Virus record (IMG/VR): IMGVR_UViG_3300015371_000032
Span: 1 to 62,441 of that record
Origin: a virus
DNA length: 62,441 nt
Direction: 5' to 3' (one strand)
The translations under genes were made by a program, and so were the position numbers. Each line of letters opens with the position of its first letter. The first letter of the stretch is position 1. A model generated the notes under the pieces. It saw only the letters and a list, made by a program, of their open reading frames with translations, was not told the DNA's origin and did not search any database. Below are positions 14,787 through 21,641 of this stretch, piece after piece.

Positions 14787-15215
14787 GTGAACGTCCTGGT
14801 CACCATGACGGTCCCCAGCATGGGCTTCTTGTCCAAGCGGAAGACCTCACTCGGCACCAAGGTGCCGAACCGCACGGTGCGCTCGCTGCGCACCCTGCTC
14901 GCGGATCGGCGTCACGCCGATTACGACGTGAAGTTCAAGGTCGAGGCGCTCCTCGACGCGGACTCCACCCCGACCCCGGAAGACGACCTCCGTCCCGGGG
15001 TCATTCTCACGCTCCGGCAACTCGTTGTCCTGGGTGTCACCCGTGCCCACCTCGTCCAGCCCGGTGGCTCGGACGATTGGGCCATGCTCACCCTGTCGCG
15101 TCAGTCCATCCCGAACGAGGAGTGGACCGAGAACGACTGGAACGTCTGGCTGCACAACGAGCGGCGTGAGCCCTGGCGGGTCGGCGTCCGCATCGGTCAG
15201 GACTACGACCGATGA
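14787..15215 (+). CDS. Hypothetical early protein (142 aa)
   Basis: A GTG start with AAAGGAG 8 nt upstream, first gene of the run under the 14650 promoter. The product is a mixed alpha/beta protein with VRSLRTLLADRRHADYDVKF and a Trp-rich end (NDWNVWLHNERREPWRVGV). I do not recognise the family. It overlaps the next gene by ATGA, so a polycistronic message is expected. Confidence 0.6.
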   Translation: MNVLVTMTVPSMGFLSKRKTSLGTKVPNRTVRSLRTLLADRRHADYDVKFKVEALLDADSTPTPEDDLRPGVILTLRQLVVLGVTRAHLVQPGGSDDWAMLTLSRQSIPNEEWTENDWNVWLHNERREPWRVGVRIGQDYDR

Positions 15216-15514
15216 CCGGGGTCAACCTGCCCGTGACGCTGCACGGGCGGATGCGGCGTGCGTTCGAGGCGACCGGGCAGACCCGGCTCACGAAGACGTG
15301 GGTCCGGGAGTACCTGCGCACCGCTGACCTCGGCGTCGTCCTGTTCCGCAACGAGGCCACGCAGTTCTTCCCCGGCACCTACGTCGGGGCTGCGCTGGCG
15401 GTCGCGAACGACCTGACGTTGGAGGTCCACGACGACCTCTCGCGCAGCGTGGCGATGGTCAACTTCCAGTTGGTGCGCCGTGACGGCACCGACATTCAGG
15501 CGGTCGTCCGATGA
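15212..15514 (+). CDS. Hypothetical early protein (100 aa)
   Basis: ATG 15212 overlaps the previous stop (ATGA). The N-terminal half is basic and helical (HGRMRRAFEATGQTRLTKTW, VREYLRTADLG); the C-terminal half is beta-rich (LEVHDDLSRSVAMVNFQLV). The role is unknown. Confidence 0.6.
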   Translation: MTGVNLPVTLHGRMRRAFEATGQTRLTKTWVREYLRTADLGVVLFRNEATQFFPGTYVGAALAVANDLTLEVHDDLSRSVAMVNFQLVRRDGTDIQAVVR

Positions 15515-15768
15515 GCGGCCAGTCTTTAGTCACCAAAGACGGGATCGAGGTCGCCCTCGACTACGCCCTGAACAACAAGGTCACCGTTGACCTGCGTACC
15601 CGCTCGGGCTACATGTTCGAGGGGGTCACGATCACGGGCAAGGAGGACCGGGCGGTCGAGGTGCGTGCCCTGGTGCACCGAGGTGCGGGCGGTTCGGACA
15701 AGCCCCGCCGCTCGGCCCGTCTGTTCGTCGTGTCCATCGACTCGATCGAGTGGGTGTCGAAGTCATGA
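15511..15768 (+). CDS. Small beta-rich protein carrying a palindrome in its 5' codons
   Basis: 85 residues; ATG overlaps the previous stop. Codons 5-9 (SLVTK) are the dispersed palindrome, so the site lies inside the coding region. Downstream, VALDYALNNKVTVDLRTRSG and GVTITGKEDRAVEVRALVH suggest a small beta-barrel of the Sm/Hfq-like type, but this is only a pattern impression. Coupled to the next gene by ATGA. Confidence 0.55.
   Translation: MSGQSLVTKDGIEVALDYALNNKVTVDLRTRSGYMFEGVTITGKEDRAVEVRALVHRGAGGSDKPRRSARLFVVSIDSIEWVSKS
15525..15537 (+). promoter_or_regulatory. Dispersed palindrome TTTAGTCACCAAA (within coding sequence)
   Basis: Inside the first ten codons of the 15511 gene, where it encodes LVTK. 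Confidence 0.8.
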
Positions 15769-15950
15769 CCATCCACTTGTTCAAGGGCAAGACGTGCATC
15801 GACGCACGCAATCCTTCGCGGACCAAGGAGGAAGCGGTCGCCAAGGCTCGCAACATCATGAACCTTGACCTCATGCTCGGGGTGCGCTCGACCATCCTGG
15901 TCGTGGACACCGCGAGTCAGACGGTGCTCGCGGAAGTGAAGCCGTCATGA
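15765..15950 (+). CDS. 61-residue hypothetical protein
   Basis: ATG 15765 overlaps the previous stop. KTCIDARNPSRTKEEAVAKA and VRSTILVVDTASQTVLAEV suggest a small alpha/beta protein. Its stop overlaps the next ATG. The family is not recognised. Confidence 0.55.
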   Translation: MTIHLFKGKTCIDARNPSRTKEEAVAKARNIMNLDLMLGVRSTILVVDTASQTVLAEVKPS

Positions 15951-16117
15951 CGTGCCAGTGGTGCGGTGGTCCGGCCACCCATCGGATCGTCTCCGTCGTT
16001 CTCGATGAGGTCAAGGAGTCGTTCTGGTGCGAGACGCACTCGGCCCTCGCTGACCGTGGCCTGCGCTCAAAGAGGGCGCAGGGCTACGGCGGGGCATGGC
16101 GGGTGGTGCCGCTGTAA
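15947..16117 (+). CDS. 56-residue zinc-binding miniprotein
   Basis: ATG 15947 overlaps the previous stop (ATGA). CQWCGGPATH and WCETHSALADRG supply CxxC plus CxxH, the pattern of treble-clef or zinc-ribbon miniproteins. It is the last gene of the overlapping set before a palindromic site. The function is unknown. Confidence 0.6.
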   Translation: MTCQWCGGPATHRIVSVVLDEVKESFWCETHSALADRGLRSKRAQGYGGAWRVVPL

Positions 16118-16133
16118 CTCCACCGCTTCACCG

Positions 16134-16146
16134 TTTAGTCACCAAA
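16134..16146 (+). promoter_or_regulatory. Dispersed palindrome TTTAGTCACCAAA
   Basis: Intergenic, 35 nt before the GTG at 16182. Confidence 0.85.
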
Positions 16147-16181
16147 GATGCGACGGCTCAGCCGTCAAGAAAGGGAACACC

Positions 16182-16568
16182 GTGAAACTCCGACTCAACG
16201 ACCTCGGCATGGTGGGCGCGTGCCTCGCGTCCGTCGCCGTCATGGTCATCGCAGGTCCCGCGCTGCGGGACGGTGGCCCGACTGCGCAGGCAGCGGACAC
16301 CCAACCCCAGCACCAGACCGAGCGACCCAGCATGTACCACGAGCCCTACGGCGGCTGCAAGGAAGCGCCGGGCTACCCGTTCAGCGACGGGTGGTGGTCG
16401 TGCCTGCGGGCGCACCACCTGCCGCACCCGTTCACGCTGGTCAGCGTCGGGACGGAGCGGGACACCGACGGCAAGCGGCACCCGGACTGCCTGCTCTACA
16501 TCAGCAACCAGGCTCCGTGGCAGGGCACGCTCGGCTGCGGCGACGGGTACATGGGGGCGGCACGATGA
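16182..16568 (+). CDS. Predicted exported protein
   Basis: 128 residues, GTG with AAAGGGA upstream. The N-terminus is a signal peptide: KLRLND, the hydrophobic MVGACLASVAVMVIAGPAL, then a possible AQA cleavage site near residue 37. The mature part has four Cys (GGCKEAPGYPF, WWSCLRAHH, PDCLLY, LGCGDGY), perhaps two disulfides. An exported early protein could alter the host surface, for example in superinfection exclusion; that is inference. Confidence 0.6.
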   Translation: MKLRLNDLGMVGACLASVAVMVIAGPALRDGGPTAQAADTQPQHQTERPSMYHEPYGGCKEAPGYPFSDGWWSCLRAHHLPHPFTLVSVGTERDTDGKRHPDCLLYISNQAPWQGTLGCGDGYMGAAR

Positions 16569-16723
16569 AGCGCCTCATCACCGTCCAGTTCAAGGCGGAC
16601 GTGACGCCCGAGGAGGATGCGGACCTGCTCGCCACGGTCGAGCGGTTCCTGACCCACGCGATCATGTTCGTGCCGCCTGCCAACCAGGCCGAGGTTCTCT
16701 CGGTCACGGTCGAGGACCTCTGA
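16565..16723 (+). CDS. 52-residue hypothetical protein
   Basis: ATG 16565 overlaps the previous stop. RLITVQFKADVTPEEDADLL and QAEVLSVTVEDL frame a helix, so a ferredoxin-like mini-domain is plausible. Its stop touches the next ATG (TGATG). Confidence 0.55.
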   Translation: MKRLITVQFKADVTPEEDADLLATVERFLTHAIMFVPPANQAEVLSVTVEDL

Positions 16724-16941
16724 TGCGGCGCGAGCCAGTGATGGTGTGGCACGGCGGCGGGCAGATCACGCCCGGTGGCGGCACGCCCTGGTGTGGGCCG
16801 GGGCACCACGCGGTGCAGGACGGGACGCGCTGGCGTCTGGTCCCTGCGTCGCTGACCAAGCGCAAGACGTGGCGCTACGACTCGGCGTCGGCAGCCTCGA
16901 TCGTGGCGTGCGAGGAGCACCAGCCGGAGGCCACGCCATGA
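16723..16941 (+). CDS. 72-residue hypothetical protein
   Basis: The start overlaps the upstream stop (TGATG). Trp- and Gly-rich beginning (MVWHGGGQITPGGGTPWCG), one Cys-His cluster (CGPGHH) and a later CEEH, so possible zinc binding. Coupled by ATGA to the next gene. Confidence 0.5.
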   Translation: MRREPVMVWHGGGQITPGGGTPWCGPGHHAVQDGTRWRLVPASLTKRKTWRYDSASAASIVACEEHQPEATP

Positions 16942-17093
16942 ACGGGGCGGTCGGTCCTCGTTCGTGGCGGGGGTTCAGCCTCGGTGGTCTCGGTCGCCGT
17001 ACCTGCGGGTACTGCGGCTGGGGCTGGTGGCACCGAGCCTCCTGCCCCATCGGCTACCGCCACCGCCGTGCCATGCGACGGTCCCTGCGGTAG
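16938..17093 (+). CDS. 51-residue basic zinc-knuckle protein
   Basis: ATG 16938 overlaps the previous stop. RRTCGYCGWGWWHRASCPIG gives CxxC with downstream His and Cys; the rest is highly basic (YRHRRAMRRSLR). Nucleic-acid binding is plausible. Confidence 0.5.
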   Translation: MNGAVGPRSWRGFSLGGLGRRTCGYCGWGWWHRASCPIGYRHRRAMRRSLR

Positions 17094-17118
17094 CCGGAAT
17101 CTAGTAAGTCGGGTAATC

Positions 17119-17131
17119 TTTAGTCACCAAA
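17119..17131 (+). promoter_or_regulatory. Dispersed palindrome TTTAGTCACCAAA
   Basis: Dyad symmetry extends to 21 bp with one mismatch. It precedes a highly structured non-coding stretch. Confidence 0.85.
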
Positions 17132-17154
17132 GATTAGCCCGGTCAACGCAGTCG

Positions 17155-17308
17155 TCCGCACGTCCCTTGGACCCGAGACCCGGGGGCGTGCGGACCCTGG
17201 GCTGACCGGTCAGCCCATCGGGGAGACCCCTTCCATATTGGGGGGAACGGGGTCTCCCCACCTTGAAGTGGTGGCACCGCCCCGGGTGGGGCAGGGCGGT
17301 GCCACCAC
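17155..17308 (+). ncRNA. Series of four stem-loops upstream of a tiny lysine-rich gene
   Basis: Four consecutive inverted repeats: TCCGCACG/CGTGCGGA (17155-17194), the 18-bp palindrome at 17199-17216, GGGGAGACCCC/GGGGTCTCCCC (17220-17259) and a perfect 15-bp arm pair at 17268-17282 and 17294-17308. No gene fits here. It could be a structured leader, a small RNA or an origin-type element; the sequence alone does not decide. Confidence 0.5.
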
Positions 17309-17358
17309 GCCGTCGCACACCAATGAGAACCAGAGAGCAAGGAAAGGAGGTGGGGAGC

Positions 17359-17481
17359 ATGGCAGCGAAGAAGAAGGCCGAGTCCACGGAGTCGATCGAC
17401 ACGCTGGTCAAGAAGGTCACCAAGGCCGTCGGCAGCGCGAAGCGTTCCCTGACGGCGCAGGCCAAGAAGAAGGAGGCGTGA
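17359..17481 (+). CDS. 40-residue lysine-rich protein between hairpins
   Basis: ATG 17359 has the very strong ribosome site AAAGGAGGT 8 nt upstream. The product (MAAKKKAESTESIDTLVKKV and TKAVGSAKRSLTAQAKKKEA) is an amphipathic basic helix. Stem-loops lie on both sides. The strong translation signal suggests abundant product; nucleic-acid binding is inferred from charge alone. Confidence 0.6.
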   Translation: MAAKKKAESTESIDTLVKKVTKAVGSAKRSLTAQAKKKEA

Positions 17482-17507
17482 CCGCCCCCACGGGGGACAA
17501 GGCAGCC

Positions 17508-17545
17508 GGGTGGTGGCTCCGTCGGGGAAGGCGGGGCCACCACCC
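17508..17545 (+). other. Stem-loop after the lysine-rich gene
   Basis: Perfect 10-bp arms, GGGTGGTGGC and GCCACCACCC. The arms resemble the GTGGTGGC/GCCACCAC part of the upstream 17268-17308 hairpin, so pairing across the gene is also possible. It may act as a terminator. Confidence 0.55.
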
Positions 17546-17566
17546 CCACTCATGTTGAAGGAGAAG

Positions 17567-17579
17567 TTTGGTGACTAAA
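17567..17579 (-). promoter_or_regulatory. Dispersed palindrome TTTGGTGACTAAA
   Basis: A reversed copy, 24 nt before the GTG at 17604. Confidence 0.8.
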
Positions 17580-17603
17580 GACCAGACTAGAGAGGAAACA
17601 CCA

Positions 17604-17969
17604 GTGTCCACTGACACAACCACCCTGCCCGACGTGGCGAGTCTGCACCCCACCGCTGTGCAGGCGATCGCCAAGGGCGAGGTTGACCCACCGAAGAAGG
17701 AGCGCAAGCGCCGCGACCGAGGACACCGTTCCTCGCGGGTGCGGACCAACGCTTCGATCTACGACGCCATGACCGAGGAGGTCGCAGTCCGGGTACGAGC
17801 ACTCGACCCGGACCTTCGTCATGTCCAGGTGGTCTCGCCCACCAACGTCATCATCTGGAACCACCCGGCACCGTGGCCGCTGGACGTGCCGCCGCCGACC
17901 AAGCGCCGTGTGATGGGGGCCAAGCCACCCGGCACGGTCGTCATCCCCGTCATCGAGGACCAGCCATGA
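17604..17969 (+). CDS. Hypothetical early protein (121 aa)
   Basis: I chose GTG 17604, after AGAGAGGA, over an upstream GTG inside the palindrome. The product has a basic middle (KKERKRRDRGHRSSRVR) and a Pro-rich end (HPAPWPLDVPPPTKRRV), suggesting a nucleic-acid contact. Coupled to the next gene (ATGA). The family is unknown. Confidence 0.6.
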   Translation: MSTDTTTLPDVASLHPTAVQAIAKGEVDPPKKERKRRDRGHRSSRVRTNASIYDAMTEEVAVRVRALDPDLRHVQVVSPTNVIIWNHPAPWPLDVPPPTKRRVMGAKPPGTVVIPVIEDQP

Positions 17970-18202
17970 ACAAGTGCCCGGAGAAAGTGGAGCAGGCCGC
18001 AGCCCTGATGCGTCTGGTGTTCGAGGAGAACCCGGGCGTCCGCATGACGCGCAGAGAGGTCGAGGCGTGCGTGCCCGTCGAGGGGTTCTCGGTGTCCACC
18101 CGTCAGCGGGCGCTGTGGACTCTCGCGAACAGGCGCGTCATCCAGTTCGTGAGCACCGACGGTGCGGGGCCGGACCTCTGGTGGATCGGGGACCAGTCAT
18201 GA
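17966..18202 (+). CDS. Winged-helix-like small protein
   Basis: 78 residues, ATG overlapping the previous stop. KVEQAAALMRLVFEENPGVR, MTRREVEACV and RQRALWTLANRRVIQFVST follow a helix-helix-helix-wing pattern of winged helix-turn-helix proteins. A DNA-binding role is inferred. The stop overlaps the next ATG. Confidence 0.5.
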   Translation: MNKCPEKVEQAAALMRLVFEENPGVRMTRREVEACVPVEGFSVSTRQRALWTLANRRVIQFVSTDGAGPDLWWIGDQS

Positions 18203-18825
18203 TCCCCGAGCGGCTCGCCTCACTCGCAGAGTTCACCCCGTGGGGCAGCATCCGCAGCGGCATGGGCAAGCAGGTCGGTGCGGTGGAGCCGTTCCTCGGT
18301 GCGTACCTCGTGCTCACCCAGGGCAAGGTGCGCTGGATCGGGGCGAGCATCGACGTGTCGGCACGGCTCGACTTCTACGTTGACGTGCGTCACTCGTTCC
18401 GTACCCCGGTGGTGCTGGGCGTGGTCCAGGAACGGCTCCCGTTGTGGGGTGTGGACCACGACGCAGCCGATGACCGGCACCTCGTCACGGCCAAGCGCAT
18501 CTACCGCAGGAGCGACAAGTTCCCGCCACCCGACCGGCTGCTCCCGTGGCTGGACGTGGAGACCTGGCTGGCCGAGGACACCGAGGTGTTCGTGGCGCAC
18601 ACCGAGCAGCCAGAGTTGCTGCGGCAAAGCCTCCTGGTCATGGCGCAGAACCTGCGGCTCCCGTTGTGGAACCGCGAGGTCTTCGTGACTCGGCGCGCTG
18701 GCAACCAGTGGGTGCCGGTGGCTCCGCTGCCGGACTACCTCGACCCGACGTTCGGGCTGCGGGTCGAGGCCCCCACCGAGGGGGGCAAGGTCATCCACGT
18801 TGACTTCGGGAGACGCCGTGCCTAG
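18199..18825 (+). CDS. Hypothetical protein with a possible GIY-YIG-like start (208 aa)
   Basis: ATG 18199 overlaps the previous stop. GAYLVLTQGKVRWIGASIDV followed by SARLDFYVDVRH is loosely like the core of GIY-YIG proteins, but the canonical motif is not clear, so I do not assign the family. The rest is mixed (LPWLDVETWLAEDTEVFVAH). The C-terminal end is basic (VDFGRRRA). Confidence 0.55.
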   Translation: MIPERLASLAEFTPWGSIRSGMGKQVGAVEPFLGAYLVLTQGKVRWIGASIDVSARLDFYVDVRHSFRTPVVLGVVQERLPLWGVDHDAADDRHLVTAKRIYRRSDKFPPPDRLLPWLDVETWLAEDTEVFVAHTEQPELLRQSLLVMAQNLRLPLWNREVFVTRRAGNQWVPVAPLPDYLDPTFGLRVEAPTEGGKVIHVDFGRRRA

Positions 18826-19099
18826 GCGGCAGGGTCCGGGCAAGGCAGGCGACTACGAGTGGGACGACGAGCGAGGTGTCCGCATCTACACCATCCTCGA
18901 CGTGCGCTTGGAGATTCCCCTGACACCGTGGTGTGACTGCCCGAAGGTGGGCTTCGGTTTCACCAAGCGCGACGACGGGGTGTGGGTGCGGCCCTGCTGT
19001 ATGCGTCGTGAGAAGGGAGCGTGGTTGAAGTTCCACGAGAAGCCGATACCGCATGACTATTTAGTCACCAAAGAGAGAGAGAAGAAGGAGCAGCCGTGA
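18818..19099 (+). CDS. 93-residue protein with Cys pairs
   Basis: GTG 18818 overlaps the previous gene by 8 nt. Basic start (PRRQGPGKAGDY), then WCDCPKVGFGF and RPCCMRREKG, possible zinc ligands. The palindrome lies near its 3' end and encodes LVTK in the C-terminal tail. Coupled to the next gene by GTGA. Confidence 0.6.
   Translation: MPRRQGPGKAGDYEWDDERGVRIYTILDVRLEIPLTPWCDCPKVGFGFTKRDDGVWVRPCCMRREKGAWLKFHEKPIPHDYLVTKEREKKEQP
19060..19072 (+). promoter_or_regulatory. Dispersed palindrome TTTAGTCACCAAA (within coding sequence)
   Basis: Within the last codons of the 18818 gene, 23 nt before the next start at 19096. Confidence 0.8.
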
Positions 19100-19620
19100 A
19101 CCGTAAGCGCACGAAGCGTGCCCCGTACATCAGGCACGACGACCACGACCACCCGAAGACCTCGTGGTGGTACAAGAAGTGCCGCGCCTACATGCAGGAG
19201 CATGACGGGGAGCCGCGTGTCGCAACCGAGGAGGAGTGGGCAGCGCACCGTGAGTCCGGCACGCCGGAGATGACGCCTAAGGATCAGCCTCCGGTCCCGA
19301 ACAAGGCGACGTTGGAGACACTCACCGAGGGCGAGCCCGAGGCTGAGCCTGACGAGGAGCCGGAGGAGGAGACCGAGCCGGACGAGGAGGAGACCGAGGA
19401 GGAGGAGCCGGACCACAAGGACCCGGTAGTCACCGTGCCGCCTGGGTCCATCGGTGTGTCCGCTCTGCGTGCGCTGATCCAGGCACTCGAAGGGATCGAG
19501 GAGTACGTCGATGGGGCGGGCGACCTCGAACTCGCGACGCTCGCCCTGACCATCGAGGACGTGCCGGTCAAGGCGCAGTTCTCGGCGGAGACGGGGTGGT
19601 CGGTGATGCTCCGTGGCTGA
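19096..19620 (+). CDS. Acidic protein with Glu/Asp/Pro-rich linker
   Basis: 174 residues. Basic N-terminus (RKRTKRAPYIRHDDHDH), a very acidic central linker (residues about 75-110, mainly E, D, P and T) and a folded C-terminus (VSALRALIQALEGIEEYVDG, LELATLALTIEDVPVKAQF). The layout suggests two domains tethered by a charged linker. The function is not recognised; it overlaps the next gene by 8 nt. Confidence 0.55.
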   Translation: MNRKRTKRAPYIRHDDHDHPKTSWWYKKCRAYMQEHDGEPRVATEEEWAAHRESGTPEMTPKDQPPVPNKATLETLTEGEPEAEPDEEPEEETEPDEEETEEEEPDHKDPVVTVPPGSIGVSALRALIQALEGIEEYVDGAGDLELATLALTIEDVPVKAQFSAETGWSVMLRG

Positions 19621-19948
19621 CCTACCGGGGCGTGCCGTGATCGCCCAAGAGTGGGAGTTCCACAACCCAGACGGGGAGGAGGAGGGAACGGCAACCCTCC
19701 TCCTCCTCGACCCCGCAGCACAGACGCCCGCTGGCAAGACTCAGTGGGTGGTGCTGTACCTCATCATCGGGCAGGGCATGGCGCTCTGTCCGGTCAGCAA
19801 GGAGGGGGTCGTCATCCCGTTCTTCCGCATCCAGCGGTCGGACGTGAACAGCGTCACCGACTTCATGCGTGCGGTCGGTTACGAAGTCCTGGACATTCCT
19901 CTCAGTGAGGCTGTCATCACCATCGAGGGAGAGGTAAACCTCAACTAA
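19613..19948 (+). CDS. Hypothetical protein (111 aa)
   Basis: GTG 19613 overlaps the preceding gene. Mainly beta: ATLLLLDPAAQTPAGKTQWV, VLYLIIGQGMALCPVSKEGV, VIPFFRIQRSDVN. The family is unknown. The next gene's ATG overlaps the stop codon region. Confidence 0.55.
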   Translation: MADLPGRAVIAQEWEFHNPDGEEEGTATLLLLDPAAQTPAGKTQWVVLYLIIGQGMALCPVSKEGVVIPFFRIQRSDVNSVTDFMRAVGYEVLDIPLSEAVITIEGEVNLN

Positions 19949-20128
19949 ATGCGCACTGTAGTCCTTCTGCTATCTGGATTAGTGACCGTGATCCTGGCCT
20001 GGTTCATGCTCATCGTCACTCTCGCACTCATCAGTGCAGTCGGGCCGTGGGAAATAGCCCTCGCCATGATTCTCAGCGTGATGACAGGCGCCCTGCTTGT
20101 CACCATCCTCAACGACAGAATGCTTTAG
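19949..20128 (+). CDS. 59-residue two-helix membrane protein
   Basis: ATG 19949 directly follows the previous stop. Two hydrophobic stretches (VVLLLSGLVTVILAWFMLIV and IALAMILSVMTGALLVTIL) form a helical hairpin. The stop TAG lies inside the palindrome at 20124. Small two-helix phage proteins can be holins or anti-host membrane factors; no specific support here. Confidence 0.6.
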   Translation: MRTVVLLLSGLVTVILAWFMLIVTLALISAVGPWEIALAMILSVMTGALLVTILNDRML

Positions 20129-20136
20129 TCACCAAA
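20124..20136 (+). promoter_or_regulatory. Dispersed palindrome TTTAGTCACCAAA
   Basis: Provides the stop codon of the membrane protein and lies 17 nt before the next ATG. Confidence 0.85.
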
Positions 20137-20153
20137 GAAAGAGAGGCATTTCG

Positions 20154-20384
20154 ATGAACGTTCAGCAGGCCGTGGAGGCGGTCAAGAAGTACGCCCTCGA
20201 ACACTACGAGGACGGAGGGTGGGACGTGATCGTGGAGTGCTGGGAGGACGAGCAGATCGAGTCCTACCTGTTCACCACCGACGAGGGTCCGGCCACTGAG
20301 GAGGAGGCGATCGCCATGTTCGCCAAGGGCGTCGTCTCGGTGTGGGCGGACCGACAGGCAGACGCGCGGAACAGCGCGTTCTAA
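20154..20384 (+). CDS. Acidic hypothetical protein (76 aa)
   Basis: ATG 20154 after GAGAGGC. VQQAVEAVKKYALEHYEDGG, WDVIVECWEDEQIESYLF and EEAIAMFAKGVVSVWAD suggest a compact alpha/beta fold. The family is not recognised. Confidence 0.6.
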   Translation: MNVQQAVEAVKKYALEHYEDGGWDVIVECWEDEQIESYLFTTDEGPATEEEAIAMFAKGVVSVWADRQADARNSAF

Positions 20385-20402
20385 CAAGAGAAGGAGCAAC
20401 CG

Positions 20403-20918
20403 ATGTTAAGAAAGGCAGCCGTCCTCGTGGCGGCATCGCTCATCATGCTGGGACTGAGTTCCCCACCTGCGTTGGCGTGGGGTGACCAGGACAAGTGCAC
20501 CGCCGCGAACAAGGCGCGGGCCACGAACGACTGGAACGTCTTCCTGTTCCACAAGATCAGGGTCTACGAGGTGGTGTGCGCGCACAGTCCGCACGACCCG
20601 CTGTGGTTGCTGTGGACGAGCAAGCCGGATATCTCGTTCCCATCCAGGCTGCCGGGCAACGAGTCGCTGACCGTGACCAACGACCCGGACGTGACGAAGG
20701 TGTGGCGTTGGGAAACCAACGATGCAGCGGACGGCAAGGCGTACGCGGTGCGCTACTCGTTCACCGTCCGCCAGTGCGTGAGCGGAACACCGCTGTGTTC
20801 CAACCTCGACTTCCTGTTCTACGTGAACACGTCGTTGGGTGGGTTCACCCGCATCTGCATCGACAAGACCGGTGACAACACCTGCGACGAGCGCAAGTTC
20901 TGGACGTGGGACGAGTGA
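20403..20918 (+). CDS. Predicted secreted protein (171 aa)
   Basis: A clear signal peptide: MLRKAAVLVAASLIMLGLSS then PPALA, with cleavage before WGDQD. The mature part has paired Cys (KCTAAN, VVCAHS, RQCVSGTPLCSN, RICIDK, NTCDER) and many aromatic residues, a small disulfide-stabilised exported domain. An early gene for a secreted protein suggests action at the host surface or on competing phages; this is inference. It is followed by three tiny membrane-type genes. Confidence 0.65.
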   Translation: MLRKAAVLVAASLIMLGLSSPPALAWGDQDKCTAANKARATNDWNVFLFHKIRVYEVVCAHSPHDPLWLLWTSKPDISFPSRLPGNESLTVTNDPDVTKVWRWETNDAADGKAYAVRYSFTVRQCVSGTPLCSNLDFLFYVNTSLGGFTRICIDKTGDNTCDERKFWTWDE

Positions 20919-21019
20919 GACTCACGGTCAACAACGTCATCCGGCTGGTGCTGCTGGTCGTCATCATCCTCGCCGCGTTCTGGGGTGCGTACTCCCTGTT
21001 CGCGTGGTTCACCGGGTGA
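20915..21019 (+). CDS. 34-residue single-pass membrane protein
   Basis: GTG 20915 overlaps the secreted-protein stop (GTGA). The core is VIRLVLLVVIILAAFWGAYS, one transmembrane helix. Coupled to the next frame by TGATG. Possibly part of a small membrane set with its neighbours. Confidence 0.5.
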   Translation: MRLTVNNVIRLVLLVVIILAAFWGAYSLFAWFTG

Positions 21020-21117
21020 TGGTCGTGCTGGCGGCTGGGCCCCACGGGTGGGGCGACTGGCTCATGCTCGGGTTCTTCTCCATCGCTGCGCTGTGCTTCA
21101 TCAGCGACCAGAGGTGA
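21019..21117 (+). CDS. 32-residue membrane protein
   Basis: ATG 21019 overlaps the previous stop (GTG 21016 is an alternative). GDWLMLGFFSIAALCFISD is one hydrophobic segment. Very short; support comes from the overlap chain. Confidence 0.4.
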   Translation: MVVLAAGPHGWGDWLMLGFFSIAALCFISDQR

Positions 21118-21120
21118 GCA

Positions 21121-21222
21121 ATCAAGCCCGACCATGACGCCTGGATAGTGGCGGCTGCCTACATCGTGCTCGTCCTCGTCATGTACGGGGCGTCGATGTG
21201 GGCAGCCTTCCACTCTCCCTGA
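21121..21222 (+). CDS. Possible 33-residue membrane protein with non-standard start
   Basis: The frame reads IKPDHDAWIVAAAYIVLVLV then MYGASMWAAFHSP. A ribosome-like GAGGTGAG precedes ATC 21121, but no ATG, GTG or TTG is in frame before GTG 21148. Either a rare ATC start, a shorter 24-residue product, or no gene. Confidence 0.25.
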   Translation: MKPDHDAWIVAAAYIVLVLVMYGASMWAAFHSP

Positions 21223-21258
21223 TCCATCCTGATCCCACTAAAGAGGGTAAGTTAAGCG

Positions 21259-21287
21259 TTGCCAAAGTAAAGAAAGTTTGATAAGAT
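21259..21287 (+). promoter_or_regulatory. Strong rightward promoter, copy A
   Basis: TTGCCA, a 17-nt AT-rich spacer (AAGTAAAGAAAGTTTGA) and TAAGAT. The -35 and spacer are identical to those of the promoter at 30161. Confidence 0.8.
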
Positions 21288-21295
21288 AGGCGTAG

Positions 21296-21345
21296 CCGAT
21301 CGGGTGGTGGTCAAGGGTGCGACGCTGACGCCGCCACCCGGTCGG
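21296..21345 (+). other. 5'-end leader stem-loop
   Basis: CCGATCGGGTGG pairs with CCACCCGGTCGG (12 bp, one G-U) across 26 nt. It starts at about the predicted transcription start, so the message would begin with this hairpin. Confidence 0.6.
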
Positions 21346-21351
21346 CCTCTC

Positions 21352-21364
21352 TTTAGTCACCAAA
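21352..21364 (+). promoter_or_regulatory. Dispersed palindrome TTTAGTCACCAAA
   Basis: After the leader hairpin and 25 nt before the ATG at 21390. Confidence 0.85.
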
Positions 21365-21389
21365 GACTTCCAACCATGAGGAGCCAGAA

Positions 21390-21641
21390 ATGAGTAGTGA
21401 CTCACCCGGGGCGAAGATCATTCCTCTGTTCAAAGAGGACGTGTCCCGTGCAGACCGAGTACGTAAGAAGCCGTTCGCAGAAGGGACGGCGGTCACGGAC
21501 CTATTGTCCGAAGACCTACAGGAATCCATCGCGGACGTACAACACAGCCTTGACCAGTTATACCTGGCCGAGAGTGTTGCCGAGTTCGTGGCGGAGGTGA
21601 ACCGCATACGCGCCGAGGTCAAGAGGTGGCCGCGTGGCTAG
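21390..21641 (+). CDS. Hypothetical helical protein (83 aa)
   Basis: First gene after the strong promoter at 21259; ATG preceded by GAGGAGCC. Mostly helical (DLLSEDLQESIADVQHSLDQ, LYLAESVAEFVAEVNRIRAE), probably a short coiled coil. The promoter predicts high expression. The family is unknown. It overlaps the next gene by 8 nt. Confidence 0.6.
   Translation: MSSDSPGAKIIPLFKEDVSRADRVRKKPFAEGTAVTDLLSEDLQESIADVQHSLDQLYLAESVAEFVAEVNRIRAEVKRWPRG

Noticed and set aside
18199-18825. GIY-YIG nuclease
   Set aside because: Only a loose resemblance; canonical GIY and YIG residues are absent.
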